Shown: positions 7,848 to 16,645, counted from the stretch's first letter. The stretch: 32,317 bases of DNA from Clostridia bacterium (GCA_017626395.1 JAGAIU010000038.1:1-32317), one strand, 5' to 3'. Notes: generated from the letters alone by a model not told the origin. A program made the numbers and translations.

Positions 7848-10593
7848 CGGAAATAGTATTTTAAATAGAGCGTTTTATGGATTAGCTGGTGCAAGAATGA
7901 CTACTGCTAATGGACTACATACAAATGCTGTATTTGGATTTTTAAATATATATTATATGATTTGTGATAAATTCAATCCAGATTATGTGGCAGTAGCTTT
8001 TGATTTAAAAGCACCTACATTTAGACATAAAATGTTTGAAGAATATAAAGGTACAAGAAAAGGAATGCCAGATGAGTTAAGAGAGCAAGTACCTATAATA
8101 AAAGATGTTCTTAAAGCAATGAATATACATATATTTGAATTAGAAGGATATGAAGCAGACGATATTTTAGGTACAATTGCCTCTTTAAACGAGAAAAATG
8201 AATCTAAAGATATATTCACATATATCCTTACTGGAGATAGAGATTCTTACCAATTAATATCAGATAAAACAAGTATAATATTCCCATCAACAAAAATGGG
8301 TAAAACAGATTATACAGTATATACACCTGAACTATTAATGGAAGAAAAGCAAATTGAACCATATCAAATTGTAGATATAAAATCATTAATGGGAGATTCA
8401 TCAGATAATATTCCTGGAGTAAAGGGAATAGGAGAAAAGACTGCTTATGGTCTTATATATAAATATACAACTTTAGATAATATATATGCTAATATAGATA
8501 CTTTAGATGCGAGTGCAAAAGTAATAGAAAAGCTAAAAAATGATGAAGAAATGGCAAGACTTAGTTATACACTTGCAACTATAAACAGAGAAGTACCTAT
8601 AGAACTAGATTATGAGCAAAACAAAGTATGTGATGTAAATAAAGAAGAATTATATCCTTTATTTAAGAAATTAGCATTTAATAAATTCTTAGCCAAATAT
8701 GATTTTGATAATATAGAAACACAAGTAGAACAAGAAAGTGTAAAAAAATCAGATATAAACATAAAAGATGAAAATATAGTAGTAATAAATGAAAATACGT
8801 ATAAAAATTATGAAAATACAATAGATGAATTATTATCAGAAGAAAAAATATCATATATACTTAACTTAAATGATAACAATCAAGCATTTATTAATACATT
8901 AAATTTAAATGATAAAAACTTTATTTCTATATATTCAAATAAACAAGATAAATGCTATATAGTAAATATGGATACATTTAAAAATAATAAAGACATATTA
9001 AAAGTATTATTTGGAAAATTTGCTATGTCATCTTGTGAAAAATTAGGATACAATATAAAACAAGATATAAGATTTTTATTTACAAATATTTGTGATAAAA
9101 TTGATAAATTTAGCTATGATTTATTAATAGCGTGTTATTTGTTAGATTCAACAAGAAACTACAAATTTGATATCATTTTGGACGAATTATTTGGTATTAT
9201 TTTAATTTTTGAAGATACAACTAAAAAACAAGTACAATTATCTTTATTTGAAGCAATGGATGAAACAAGCAATGAAAATGTTATAGATGAAAACCTTGCT
9301 AAAAGTATATCACTTGCTACAAAAGCTATATACATATCTAAAGATATAATGGATGAAAGATTAAAAAATGATGGAATGTTAGATTTATTCTATAATATAG
9401 AAATACCACTTTCTGAGACTTTAGCTAGTATGGAATCTATTGGTATGCATGTAGATAAAGATAAACTAGATGAGTTTGATACAGTAATATCTCAAAGAAT
9501 ATCTGAACTTGAGAAAAGTATATATGAACTTGCAGGAGAAGAATTTAATATAAATTCACCACAACAATTAGGTGTAATTCTTTTTGATAAACTAAATCTA
9601 CCGGGGAAGAAAAAAACTAAAACTGGATATTCTACAAATAAAGAAGTATTAGAATCATTAGAAGAATATCATGAAATAATACCTCTACTTATAGAATATA
9701 GACAAACAATGAAGCTTAAATCTACATATGTTGATGGTATGAGACCAACAATAAAAGAAGATTCAAGAATACATACTACATTTATGCAAACAGTAACTTC
9801 TACTGGAAGATTAAGTAGTGTTGAACCAAACCTACAAAATATTCCTATCAGATTGGAGCTAGGAAGCAAAATAAGAACATTCTTTACCGCACCTAGTAAT
9901 AGATGTATAGTTGATGCAGACTATAGCCAAATTGAGCTTAGAGTATTATCGCATATTTCTAAAGATCAAGTTATGCAAAATGCTTTTAATCAAGGAATAG
10001 ATGTACATAAAGTAACGGCATCTCAAGTATTTGGAGTACCACTAGAGGAAGTAACTAAACAAATGCGTTCTAGTGCAAAAGCTGTTAACTTTGGAATAGT
10101 ATATGGAATTAGTGAATTTGGTCTTGCTAAAAATATAGGTACAACATGGAGAGAAGCTAAAGATTATATTAATACATATCTAGAAAAATATCATGGTATA
10201 CATGAATTTATGGAAAATATAGTTAAAGAGGCAAAAGAAAAAGGATATGTAACTACTTTATTTGGAAGAAGAAGATACATACCTGAACTTAAGAACAAAA
10301 ACAAAAATATGGTAATGTTTGGTGAACGTATAGCAATGAATACACCAATACAGGGAACAGCGGCAGATATTATTAAAATCGCTATGAATAAACTATATAA
10401 AGCATTAAAAGATAATAATTTAAAATCTAAACTTGTTATGCAAGTACACGATGAACTTATAGTAGAGACTTATGATGATGAAAAAGAAATTGTTTCAAAA
10501 CTAATGAAAGAATCAATGGAAAATGTAATAAAATTAGATATACCACTAGAAGTAGATTTAAATATAGGTCAAAGTTGGTATGATGCAAAATAA
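7825..10593 (+). CDS. polA: DNA polymerase I
   Basis: 922 residues. The N-terminal 5'-3' exonuclease/FEN domain (about 1-290) is intact, with EGYEADDILGT and the helix-hairpin-helix segment GDSSDNIPGVKGIGEKTA. The middle domain (about 310-500) has the 3'-5' exonuclease fold region, but I cannot find the DxE motif or other carboxylates, so proofreading is probably lost as in several Bacillus Pol I enzymes. Polymerase motif A, DADYSQIELR, is at about 697, motif B RSSAKAVNFGIVYG at 748 and motif C QVHDE at 873. It acts in Okazaki fragment maturation and repair. TAAAGAGGC copies lie at 8179-8187 (reverse, ASL) and 10224-10232 (KEA). Confidence 0.97.
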   Translation: MEKFLIIDGNSILNRAFYGLAGARMTTANGLHTNAVFGFLNIYYMICDKFNPDYVAVAFDLKAPTFRHKMFEEYKGTRKGMPDELREQVPIIKDVLKAMNIHIFELEGYEADDILGTIASLNEKNESKDIFTYILTGDRDSYQLISDKTSIIFPSTKMGKTDYTVYTPELLMEEKQIEPYQIVDIKSLMGDSSDNIPGVKGIGEKTAYGLIYKYTTLDNIYANIDTLDASAKVIEKLKNDEEMARLSYTLATINREVPIELDYEQNKVCDVNKEELYPLFKKLAFNKFLAKYDFDNIETQVEQESVKKSDINIKDENIVVINENTYKNYENTIDELLSEEKISYILNLNDNNQAFINTLNLNDKNFISIYSNKQDKCYIVNMDTFKNNKDILKVLFGKFAMSSCEKLGYNIKQDIRFLFTNICDKIDKFSYDLLIACYLLDSTRNYKFDIILDELFGIILIFEDTTKKQVQLSLFEAMDETSNENVIDENLAKSISLATKAIYISKDIMDERLKNDGMLDLFYNIEIPLSETLASMESIGMHVDKDKLDEFDTVISQRISELEKSIYELAGEEFNINSPQQLGVILFDKLNLPGKKKTKTGYSTNKEVLESLEEYHEIIPLLIEYRQTMKLKSTYVDGMRPTIKEDSRIHTTFMQTVTSTGRLSSVEPNLQNIPIRLELGSKIRTFFTAPSNRCIVDADYSQIELRVLSHISKDQVMQNAFNQGIDVHKVTASQVFGVPLEEVTKQMRSSAKAVNFGIVYGISEFGLAKNIGTTWREAKDYINTYLEKYHGIHEFMENIVKEAKEKGYVTTLFGRRRYIPELKNKNKNMVMFGERIAMNTPIQGTAADIIKIAMNKLYKALKDNNLKSKLVMQVHDELIVETYDDEKEIVSKLMKESMENVIKLDIPLEVDLNIGQSWYDAK

Positions 10594-10611
10594 TAATTTA
10601 AGGGGGAAACA

Positions 10612-11172
10612 ATGAAGAAAAAGGTGATTATAGCTTTAATAGCGATTGTAGTAGCTTTTATATTAGGAATAATAAGTATCAGAACATTTGTTCTACCTAT
10701 TAAATATAAAGAACAAGTATTAGCTTATTCTGAAAAATATAATATAGATCCTTATCTTGTACTTGCTGTTATAAATACCGAAAGTAGATTTGATAAAGAA
10801 GCAACATCAAGTAAAGATGCTAAAGGATTAATGCAGGTTACAGATGCTACAGCACAAGAAGTAAATGAAATCACCAATTCAACAGAAGTACTAACAGAAG
10901 AAAATATTTATGATGAAGATATAAATATTGAAATAGGATGTCAGTATTTAGCCTCTTTAATAGAAAGATATAATGGTAACTACTATCTAGCTATATGTGC
11001 ATATAATGCAGGAATAGGAAATGTAAATAAATGGATAGAAGAAGAAAAGGTATCAGCTACTCTTGATACAATAGATATAGAATTACCATTTTCAGAAACA
11101 ACTAATTATTTAAAAAAAGTAATATCGAATTATAAAAACTATAAAATAGTATATCCAAATTTATCTATATAA
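10612..11172 (+). CDS. Membrane-anchored lytic transglycosylase (SLT domain)
   Basis: 186 residues. An N-terminal hydrophobic segment (about 4-27) works as a signal anchor. The SLT/goose-lysozyme-like domain (about 35-170) has catalytic Glu57 in INTESRF, then KGLMQVTDAT and AICAYNAGIGNVNKWI, all canonical. It should cleave the glycan strands of peptidoglycan outside the membrane, giving 1,6-anhydro ends. It follows polA by 18 nt and ends the hemW transcription unit at a strong terminator. TAAAGAGGC (reverse) at 10951-10959 encodes ASL. Confidence 0.93.
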   Translation: MKKKVIIALIAIVVAFILGIISIRTFVLPIKYKEQVLAYSEKYNIDPYLVLAVINTESRFDKEATSSKDAKGLMQVTDATAQEVNEITNSTEVLTEENIYDEDINIEIGCQYLASLIERYNGNYYLAICAYNAGIGNVNKWIEEEKVSATLDTIDIELPFSETTNYLKKVISNYKNYKIVYPNLSI

Positions 11173-11177
11173 AAAGT

Positions 11178-11205
11178 AAAAGATACCTAAAATGGTATCT
11201 TTTTT
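11178..11205 (+). terminator. Terminator of the hemW-SLT unit
   Basis: AAAAGATACC-type stem: AGATACC 11181-11187 pairs with GGTATCT 11194-11200, and the A/T runs extend the stem. A T tract follows. Confidence 0.9.
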
Positions 11206-11234
11206 AATATATGTATATAAAGTATACTATTAAA

Positions 11235-11263
11235 TTGACATTACATAAAAAATATAGTAAAAT
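11235..11263 (+). promoter_or_regulatory. Promoter of the 11320 gene
   Basis: Perfect TTGACA (11235-11240), a 17-bp spacer and TAAAAT (11258-11263). It is one of the few promoters here without a TG extended -10. Confidence 0.85.
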
Positions 11264-11319
11264 TAAACTGCTTTAAAAATTATTACTTAAATATTACTAT
11301 ATAAATTAGGAGGAATAAT

Positions 11320-11937
11320 ATGGATAATTTAGAATGTGATGAATTTAATGAGTTTATAGTTGATGACTCTATAGACTATGTTACAGAAGATACAACTATA
11401 GAAGAAGCTTTAAAATTAATTCATGTAAAACCAGATATGGTAAAAGATCATCCAAAAGTAAAAGCTTTTATACAATATGTTAAAGATAATGACCTTTATT
11501 TAGGTGAAACTAATGTTGGTATGAATTCTGATGATTTTATACGTTTGGTTGAAGGAATACAAAGCTTTACTACACTTTCAAAAATATTAGCTAAACCAAG
11601 AGATTTTCTATCTGTATCTTCACAATGTGATAACATGATAAAATGGTATAATATATATGATCCAGAAAAATTAGATTGTATGTTTCATAAAGAAGAAGCA
11701 TCTATACTAATAGATAAAGAATACTTCAAATATGCATCTGTTGAATGGACAGAAGATATATTTCAACATATAGAAAAAGTATTAGTATTTAATGGAGATA
11801 AATATGAGTTACAAGATAATCCATTAAAAGAAGATGATAATGAATATATAGATTCATATAGTCTTAATGTATCTACTTTATATTATGCTAAAAAGAACGG
11901 AACTCTTAAAGAGGCAATAGAAACTTTAATGAAATAG
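11320..11937 (+). CDS. Unknown acidic protein
   Basis: 205 residues with a strong ribosome site (AGGAGG), its own promoter and its own terminator, so clearly a gene. The protein is acidic, especially at residues 1-30 and near DNPLKEDDNEYID. It has no signal peptide, no membrane segment and no motif I recognise. It contains four cysteines in no metal-site spacing. Codon use matches neighbours. It stands alone between the hemW unit and yebC, which gives no functional hint. TAAAGAGGC at 11907-11915 encodes LKEA. Confidence 0.8.
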   Translation: MDNLECDEFNEFIVDDSIDYVTEDTTIEEALKLIHVKPDMVKDHPKVKAFIQYVKDNDLYLGETNVGMNSDDFIRLVEGIQSFTTLSKILAKPRDFLSVSSQCDNMIKWYNIYDPEKLDCMFHKEEASILIDKEYFKYASVEWTEDIFQHIEKVLVFNGDKYELQDNPLKEDDNEYIDSYSLNVSTLYYAKKNGTLKEAIETLMK

Positions 11938-11963
11938 AGATGTCAAAATTTGGCATCTTTTTC
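11938..11963 (+). terminator. Terminator of the 11320 gene
   Basis: AGATGTC 11938-11944 pairs with GGCATCT 11952-11958 (one G-T wobble), followed by T-rich sequence. It begins directly after the stop codon. Confidence 0.8.
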
Positions 11964-11981
11964 TTTTATTTATACAAGAAC

Positions 11982-12010
11982 TAGACAAATAAATAAGTTA
12001 GTGGTATAAT
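11982..12010 (+). promoter_or_regulatory. Promoter of yebC
   Basis: TAGACA (11982-11987), a 17-bp spacer and perfect TATAAT (12005-12010) with a TGG extended -10. Confidence 0.8.
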
Positions 12011-12078
12011 TTAATGGCTATATAGTAACATTTTATGTTACTTTTTATAAATTTTAAGAAAGATGGAGGGATAAAGTT

Positions 12079-12804
12079 ATGAGTGGACATAGCAAATGGG
12101 CTAATATCAAAAGAAAAAAAGAAGCCACAGATACAAAAAGAGCAAATGTATTTTCTAAATTAGGAAAAGAACTTACTGTAGCAGTTAAGATGGGAGGTAG
12201 CCCTGACCCGAATGTCAATCGTAAACTAAGGGATGTAATTGCAAAATGTAAGGCTAACAATATGCCTAATGATAATATTAATAGATGTATTCAAAAAGCA
12301 GCAGGAGATTCAAATAGTGCAAACTACGAAGAAATCACATATGAAGGATACGGACCATGTGGAGTTGCTGTTATAGTTGAAGCTACAACAGATAACAAAA
12401 ACAGAACAGCTGCAGATGTAAGACATATATTCTCAAAATCTGGCGGATCTTTAGGAGTAAGCGGAGCAGTTAGTTATATGTTCGAGAAAAAAGGATATAT
12501 CTTAATTGAGAAAAACGATTCAATTGATGAAGATGATTTAATGATGACAGCTTTAGATGCTGGAGCAGAAGATTTTATATCTGAAGAAGAATACATTGAA
12601 GTATTAACTTCACCAGATGATTTTTCAGATGTTTTAGAAGCTTTACAAGCAAAAGAAATAACTATATTAGAATCTGATGTAAGACAAGTAGCTTCTATGA
12701 AAAAAGAACTTAGTGAAGAAGAAGAAGAAAAATTACAAAACTTCTTAGATAAGCTAGACGAAAACGACGATGTTCAAAATGTTTGGCACAATGCTGATAT
12801 ATAA
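12079..12804 (+). CDS. yebC: YebC/PmpR family protein (TACO1-type)
   Basis: 241 residues, the usual family length. The N-terminus MSGHSKWANIKRKK is a diagnostic signature, followed by the conserved DPNVNRKLRDVIAKCKANNMP region and GYGPCGVAVIVE. The family is annotated as a transcriptional regulator; more recent work on YebC/TACO1 proteins links it to translation through difficult sequences such as proline stretches. It is a cytoplasmic protein, monocistronic here with its own promoter. It is noted here because two neighbouring genes carry frameshift sites. Confidence 0.95.
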   Translation: MSGHSKWANIKRKKEATDTKRANVFSKLGKELTVAVKMGGSPDPNVNRKLRDVIAKCKANNMPNDNINRCIQKAAGDSNSANYEEITYEGYGPCGVAVIVEATTDNKNRTAADVRHIFSKSGGSLGVSGAVSYMFEKKGYILIEKNDSIDEDDLMMTALDAGAEDFISEEEYIEVLTSPDDFSDVLEALQAKEITILESDVRQVASMKKELSEEEEEKLQNFLDKLDENDDVQNVWHNADI

Positions 12805-12841
12805 AAATCACATAAAAATGTAATAAATTTGAAATAAAGTA

Positions 12842-12870
12842 TTGACTTTACATAACAGGAGTGTTATAAT
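12842..12870 (+). promoter_or_regulatory. Promoter of the nuclease-fold gene
   Basis: TTGACT (12842-12847), a 17-bp spacer and perfect TATAAT (12865-12870) preceded by TGT. The predicted transcript start (~12877) excludes any start codon near 12875. Confidence 0.85.
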
Positions 12871-12916
12871 ATAGTTGTACAGTGTTCTGTTTTATGTAGA
12901 GGAGGTTTGTTATTGG

Positions 12917-13522
12917 ATGTATTATGATAATAAATTAGGATTTTATATTAAAGAATATGGTACTCAAATAGTTGTTGGTATTATATGCTTAATTATAGTT
13001 TCATCTGGTTTATTCGTATACTTCAAGATTAACAATAAAACTCAATCAAACTCAACAAATCTTACTGGTTCAGAAGTAAATAATGTTGAAACAAACGTAG
13101 CAGAAGACGACTCTATACTACCAGAAGAACTTAGATCTTTAGAAGCTGGTGAAAAAATGACTGTAAAAGTTGCAACAGTGGATAATGATGGAGTAATAGT
13201 TTTGTTAACTGATAGTAGTAGAATAAATGCTAAATTAATCGGAGCTGACTTTTCAGAAGTTATGCCAGATACAGTATATTTTATAAATGATGCTTTACAA
13301 GGCAAATATGTTGATATATCTTTCGATGAAGCAAAAGTTTCAAATGGATATGCAATGGTATATGTATATCAAGAAGGTGTATTATACAATGCTAAAATCT
13401 TACAAGAAGGTAAATTAACATTGGATTCTTCTGTAAGTAGAAAAGCTTTAGAATATAACAATTTAGCAGAATCTCAAGCATATGCTAAACAAACATTAGC
13501 AGGTGTTTGGGGAAGCAAATAA
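12917..13522 (+). CDS. Membrane-anchored protein with degenerate SNase-like (thermonuclease) domain
   Basis: 201 residues from ATG 12917, 11 nt after GAGGAGG. One membrane segment lies at about 14-36, then a low-complexity Asn/Ser/Thr linker, then a domain of about 110 residues. That domain follows the staphylococcal nuclease pattern: INAKLIGADFSEVMP in place of VRLIGIDTPE, LQGKYVDISFD, then YAMVYVYQEGVLYNAKILQEGKL and a final LAGVWG. The catalytic arginines and the acidic residue of true SNases are not in place, so it is probably a non-catalytic SNase/OB-fold domain on the outer face. This assignment rests on pattern only. It is monocistronic. Confidence 0.7.
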   Translation: MYYDNKLGFYIKEYGTQIVVGIICLIIVSSGLFVYFKINNKTQSNSTNLTGSEVNNVETNVAEDDSILPEELRSLEAGEKMTVKVATVDNDGVIVLLTDSSRINAKLIGADFSEVMPDTVYFINDALQGKYVDISFDEAKVSNGYAMVYVYQEGVLYNAKILQEGKLTLDSSVSRKALEYNNLAESQAYAKQTLAGVWGSK

Positions 13523-13571
13523 GCATGCCGAGCTAGGGAAAAACCTTAGTTTTCATATATCAACCTCTTAT

Positions 13572-13600
13572 GATCGCCTCTATAGCAATGTAGAGGCATC
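13572..13600 (+). repeat. Hairpin related to the TAAAGAGGC pairs
   Basis: GCCTCTA 13576-13582 and TAGAGGC 13591-13597, with flanking GAT/ATC, make a 10-bp stem followed by a short T-rich run. It resembles the TAAAGAGGC hairpins with two positions changed and may be a decayed copy. It may also act as the first of two terminators. Confidence 0.6.
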
Positions 13601-13615
13601 TATTTTGTTTACAAG

Positions 13616-13650
13616 CAGGTCTAAGTATTAACTTAGGCCTGTTTTATTTT
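13616..13650 (+). terminator. Terminator of the nuclease-fold gene
   Basis: An 11-bp stem, CAGGTCTAAGT 13616-13626 with ACTTAGGCCTG 13631-13641, has a 4-nt loop and is followed by TTTTATTTT. Confidence 0.9.
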
Positions 13651-13659
13651 GCCTCTTTA
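13651..13659 (-). repeat. Single TAAAGAGGC site
   Basis: Exact 9-mer on the minus strand, directly after the T tract of the preceding terminator. Confidence 0.85.
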
Positions 13660-13681
13660 TTATAATGATATTTTTGCTAAC

Positions 13682-13710
13682 TTGACATAATATATACACA
13701 GTGGTATAAT
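13682..13710 (+). promoter_or_regulatory. Consensus promoter of the DHH gene
   Basis: Perfect TTGACA (13682-13687), a 17-bp spacer and perfect TATAAT (13705-13710) with a TGG extended -10. A strong promoter for a gene that looks frameshifted. Confidence 0.92.
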
Positions 13711-13768
13711 ATTCGATGTTAAAAAACTTTTAACCCAAATTTTAATAAATAAAGGAGAGAAGAATTTT

Positions 13769-14750
13769 ATGAAAAGAAAAGTAACTGAGCGTAATCGCGA
13801 TGGTTCGGACAAAAGATACTTGATTTTTACACACAGAAGTGACATCGATGGTATGGGACGGAGTTATATTACTAAAGCTAGCTTCAAAAAATGTAGATTA
13901 TGTACTATGCAATAGTAGTAACATTAACAAAAAGTTTAGAGAATATTACATTAATGGTCGACTATATCAATATACTAAAATATTTGTTACAGATTTACAC
14001 TTAAATACTGATACATTAAATATAATAGACAATAACCCGAAGTTAAGATGTGAAGTTTTAGTATTTGACCATAATGAAAGTGCTTTAAAGTATAACTCAT
14101 ACGATTTTGTAAGTATTATACCAAGTGATGAAGACCAAGAAACTTGTGCTACTTGTATTTTCTACAAATATTTAATGAAAAACAATATGTTAAAATCCAC
14201 ACCAATTATTGATACATTTTGTGAACTTGTAAGACGCCACGATGTTGGTATTTGGAAAAACTATAATGATCCACGTCCTAGAGACCTAAGTTTGCTTTTA
14301 GAAGGACTTGAAAGAGAAAGGTATATTAACATTATGTACTCAAAATTAAAACACTCTAAATCCTTTAATTTTAGCAAAATAGAAAAATACATTATAGATA
14401 GCCAGAAAAATAGAGTTGCTCAAAAAGTAGCCCAATATTTAGAAAACATGATGTATAAAACTATACAAGGATACAAAGCTGGTGTTGTATTTATAGCGTA
14501 CGAGTACAGAAATGAAGTGGCACAATACTTAAGAGATCATAAGGAAAGATACTGTTTAGATTTTGTAGTAATGATAGCTATGGAAAATAAGTCTATTTCG
14601 TTTAGAAATATCAATCCTAATGTCAACTTACAGCCTATAGCTGAATTAATAGGTGGAAGAAGTCATTTTGGAGCTGCAGGAGCAGATATACAAGATGAAG
14701 AAATTCCCAAAATATTAAATGCTATTTTTCCTAATGGTTATTTTAAGTAG
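13769..14750 (+). CDS. DHH-DHHA1 phosphoesterase, interrupted by a +1 shift at 13859
   Basis: The gene starts at ATG 13769 after AAAGGAGAG. The first 30 codons end in FTHRSDIDGMG, the DHH-family motif I. At 13859 one extra C shifts the frame; without it the frame runs on as GVILLKLASKNV to 14750, giving a complete 326-residue protein. Read straight, translation stops at TAG 13913-13915. Metal-site residues include Asp25, Asp27, Asp75 and D100-H101-N102 (DHN in place of DHH). The DHHA1 signature GGRSHFGAAGA is at 295-305. The family includes NrnA/NrnB nanoRNases and c-di-AMP/pApA phosphodiesterases; which applies is unclear. Promoter, ribosome site and terminator are all intact, which argues against a long-dead pseudogene. 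Confidence 0.85.
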
Positions 14751-14780
14751 AGAAGGAGCTTAAAAGCTCTTTCTTTTTTT
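14751..14780 (+). terminator. Terminator of the DHH gene
   Basis: AGAAGGAGCT 14751-14760 pairs with AGCTCTTTCT 14765-14774 over 10 bp (one wobble), followed by a T tract. Confidence 0.88.
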
Positions 14781-14811
14781 ATGTAAATTTAAGTCAAAGT
14801 AGTAATAATAC

Positions 14812-14840
14812 TAGATTTTTACATGTATTTTTGGTATAAT
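14812..14840 (+). promoter_or_regulatory. Promoter of sufC-sufB
   Basis: TATAAT (14835-14840) with a TGG extended -10 is strong. The -35 at 17 bp, TAGATT (14812-14817), is weak. Confidence 0.65.
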
Positions 14841-14885
14841 ATATATGTGGTGTTCATACACATAGAAAGGAACAGATAAAAATAT

Positions 14886-15608
14886 ATGTTAGAAATAAAA
14901 AATATTTGTTTTTCTAGAGAAGGAAAAGATATATTAAAAAATGTAAGTCTTACCTTCCCAGATAATAAAGTTATAGTAATAACTGGTGCAAATGGTTCTG
15001 GTAAATCTACACTTGCTAAAATAATAATGGGTATAGAAAAACCAGACTCTGGAAGTATAATATTTAATGGTCAAGATATAACAGATATGCCTATAGATAA
15101 AAGAGCTAATTTAGGACTTGGATTTGCATTCCAACAACCTGTTAAATTTAAAGGTATAACTGTTAGAGATATACTTAATATAACTGCAAAAAGAAAATTA
15201 GAAAAATGTGAACTATGTAGATATCTATCTGATGTTGGCTTATGTGCTAACGATTATTTAGATAGAGAATTAGATTCTAATTTATCTGGTGGTGAATTAA
15301 AAAGAATAGAGATAGCAATGCTTGCTCTTAAAAACTCTACATTTACTCTTTTTGATGAACCAGAAGCAGGAATAGATTTATGGAGTTTTAATAGTTTAAT
15401 AGATATATTTGAAAATATGAAAAATGATACTAAAAATACAATAGTTATTATATCTCACCAAGAAAGAATATTAGATATTGCAGATGAGATAATAATACTT
15501 TCAAATGGTACTATTAAAGAAATGGGTAAAAGAAATAAAATATTACCTAAGCTATTACTTTCATCTAAATCTAATAGATATAGTAAGGAGGTAAAATGTA
15601 ATGAATAA
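14886..15608 (+). CDS. sufC: SufC/SmsC ABC-type ATPase of Fe-S cluster assembly
   Basis: 240 residues. Walker A GANGSGKST is at 34-42, the Q-loop is in AFQQPVKF, the signature LSGGE at 133-137, Walker B FDEPEAGIDLWSF from 156 and the H-loop ISHQ. The EAGID-LWSF form is typical of SufC from Clostridia and archaea. SufC ATPase works with SufB to build Fe-S clusters in the cytoplasm. Its stop overlaps the sufB start by 8 nt (ATGAATAA), so the two are coupled. No sufD, sufS or sufU lies in the window, consistent with the compact two-gene SmsCB arrangement of strict anaerobes. Confidence 0.93.
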   Translation: MLEIKNICFSREGKDILKNVSLTFPDNKVIVITGANGSGKSTLAKIIMGIEKPDSGSIIFNGQDITDMPIDKRANLGLGFAFQQPVKFKGITVRDILNITAKRKLEKCELCRYLSDVGLCANDYLDRELDSNLSGGELKRIEIAMLALKNSTFTLFDEPEAGIDLWSFNSLIDIFENMKNDTKNTIVIISHQERILDIADEIIILSNGTIKEMGKRNKILPKLLLSSKSNRYSKEVKCNE

Positions 15609-16533
15609 TACTCCAAATACTGTAGATAAAAAGATTTTAAAAGTTGTATCTAATATAGATTTATCTAAATTAAAAGGTGCATATAACATTAGAAAGGATG
15701 GTAAATTACTAGTAAGAAATACTACTCCTAATATAGATATAGTGTCTAAAAAAGATAAAGATGGTATAGATATAATAATAAAAGAAAACACAAAAAATGA
15801 ATCAGTACATATTCCTGTAATATTAGAAAAAGAAGGAATGAATGATCTTGTATATAATGACTTCCACATTGGAGAAAATGCAGATGTAACAATTATAGCT
15901 GGATGTGGCATACACAATGAATCGCATAAAACATCAGAGCATGATGGAATACATACATTCTATGTAAAAAAAGGTGCTAAAGTTAAATATATAGAAAATC
16001 ACTATGGTGAAGGAAATGAAAATGCTAAAAACGTTTTAAATCCTACTACAGTAATCTATCTTGAAGAAGGTGCCTCTTTAGAAATGGAATCATTACAAAT
16101 TCAAGGAGTAACATCTACTATACGTGTTACTAAAGCATATTTAAAAGAAGATTCAAACTTAGTGATAAAAGAGAAAATAATGACTGCGGAAGCTCAAGAA
16201 GCTAAAACTGAATTCTATGTTGAATTAAACGGAGAAAATTCTAGCACTCATGTTATTTCTCGTTCTATTGCAAAAGATGAATCTAAACAAGAATTTTACT
16301 CAAATATACAAGGTAATACTAAATGCTTTGCACACGTTGAATGTGATGCTATAATAATGGATAAAGCAAAAGTATCTGCTATACCAAGAATAGATGCAAA
16401 TGATATTAATGCAAATTTAGTACATGAAGCAGCTATTGGTAAAATTGCAGGAGAACAATTAATAAAACTTATGAGTTTAGGACTTACAGAAAAACAAGCA
16501 GAAAAAGAAATTATAAATGGTTTCTTAAAATAA
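15601..16533 (+). CDS. sufB: SufB/SmsB Fe-S scaffold protein, short form
   Basis: 310 residues, much shorter than classical SufB (~470) and like the compact SufB partner found with two-gene systems. The C-terminal core is recognisable: SRSIAKDESKQEFYSNIQG, a Cys in HVECDAI, then PRIDANDINANLVHEAAIGKI and the final LMSLGLTEKQAEKEIINGF. SufB binds SufC and carries the nascent cluster. The ribosome site AAGGAGG lies inside the end of sufC. TAAAGAGGC (reverse) at 16072-16080 encodes GASL. The unit ends at a TAAAGAGGC hairpin. Confidence 0.92.
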   Translation: MNNTPNTVDKKILKVVSNIDLSKLKGAYNIRKDGKLLVRNTTPNIDIVSKKDKDGIDIIIKENTKNESVHIPVILEKEGMNDLVYNDFHIGENADVTIIAGCGIHNESHKTSEHDGIHTFYVKKGAKVKYIENHYGEGNENAKNVLNPTTVIYLEEGASLEMESLQIQGVTSTIRVTKAYLKEDSNLVIKEKIMTAEAQEAKTEFYVELNGENSSTHVISRSIAKDESKQEFYSNIQGNTKCFAHVECDAIIMDKAKVSAIPRIDANDINANLVHEAAIGKIAGEQLIKLMSLGLTEKQAEKEIINGFLK

Positions 16534-16546
16534 ACACATTTTACAT

Positions 16547-16569
16547 TAAAGAGGCAAATAGCCTCTTTA
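16547..16569 (+). terminator. TAAAGAGGC inverted pair serving as the sufCB terminator
   Basis: TAAAGAGGC 16547-16555 and its exact complement 16561-16569 form a 9-bp stem with a 5-nt loop, followed by TTTTTTATT. It lies 13 nt after the sufB stop. Confidence 0.9.
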
Positions 16570-16616
16570 TTTTTTATTATTCATACCATAATTAGTAATA
16601 TAAACATCATATATAA

Positions 16617-16645
16617 TTGACATAATACAAACAAAATGATATAAT
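16617..16645 (+). promoter_or_regulatory. Consensus promoter of the AAA+ gene
   Basis: Perfect TTGACA (16617-16622), a 17-bp spacer and perfect TATAAT (16640-16645) with a TGA extended -10. Confidence 0.92.

Noticed and set aside
12875..12916. Upstream start for the nuclease-fold gene near 12875
   Set aside because: It lies at or before the predicted transcript start and before the GAGGAGG site.
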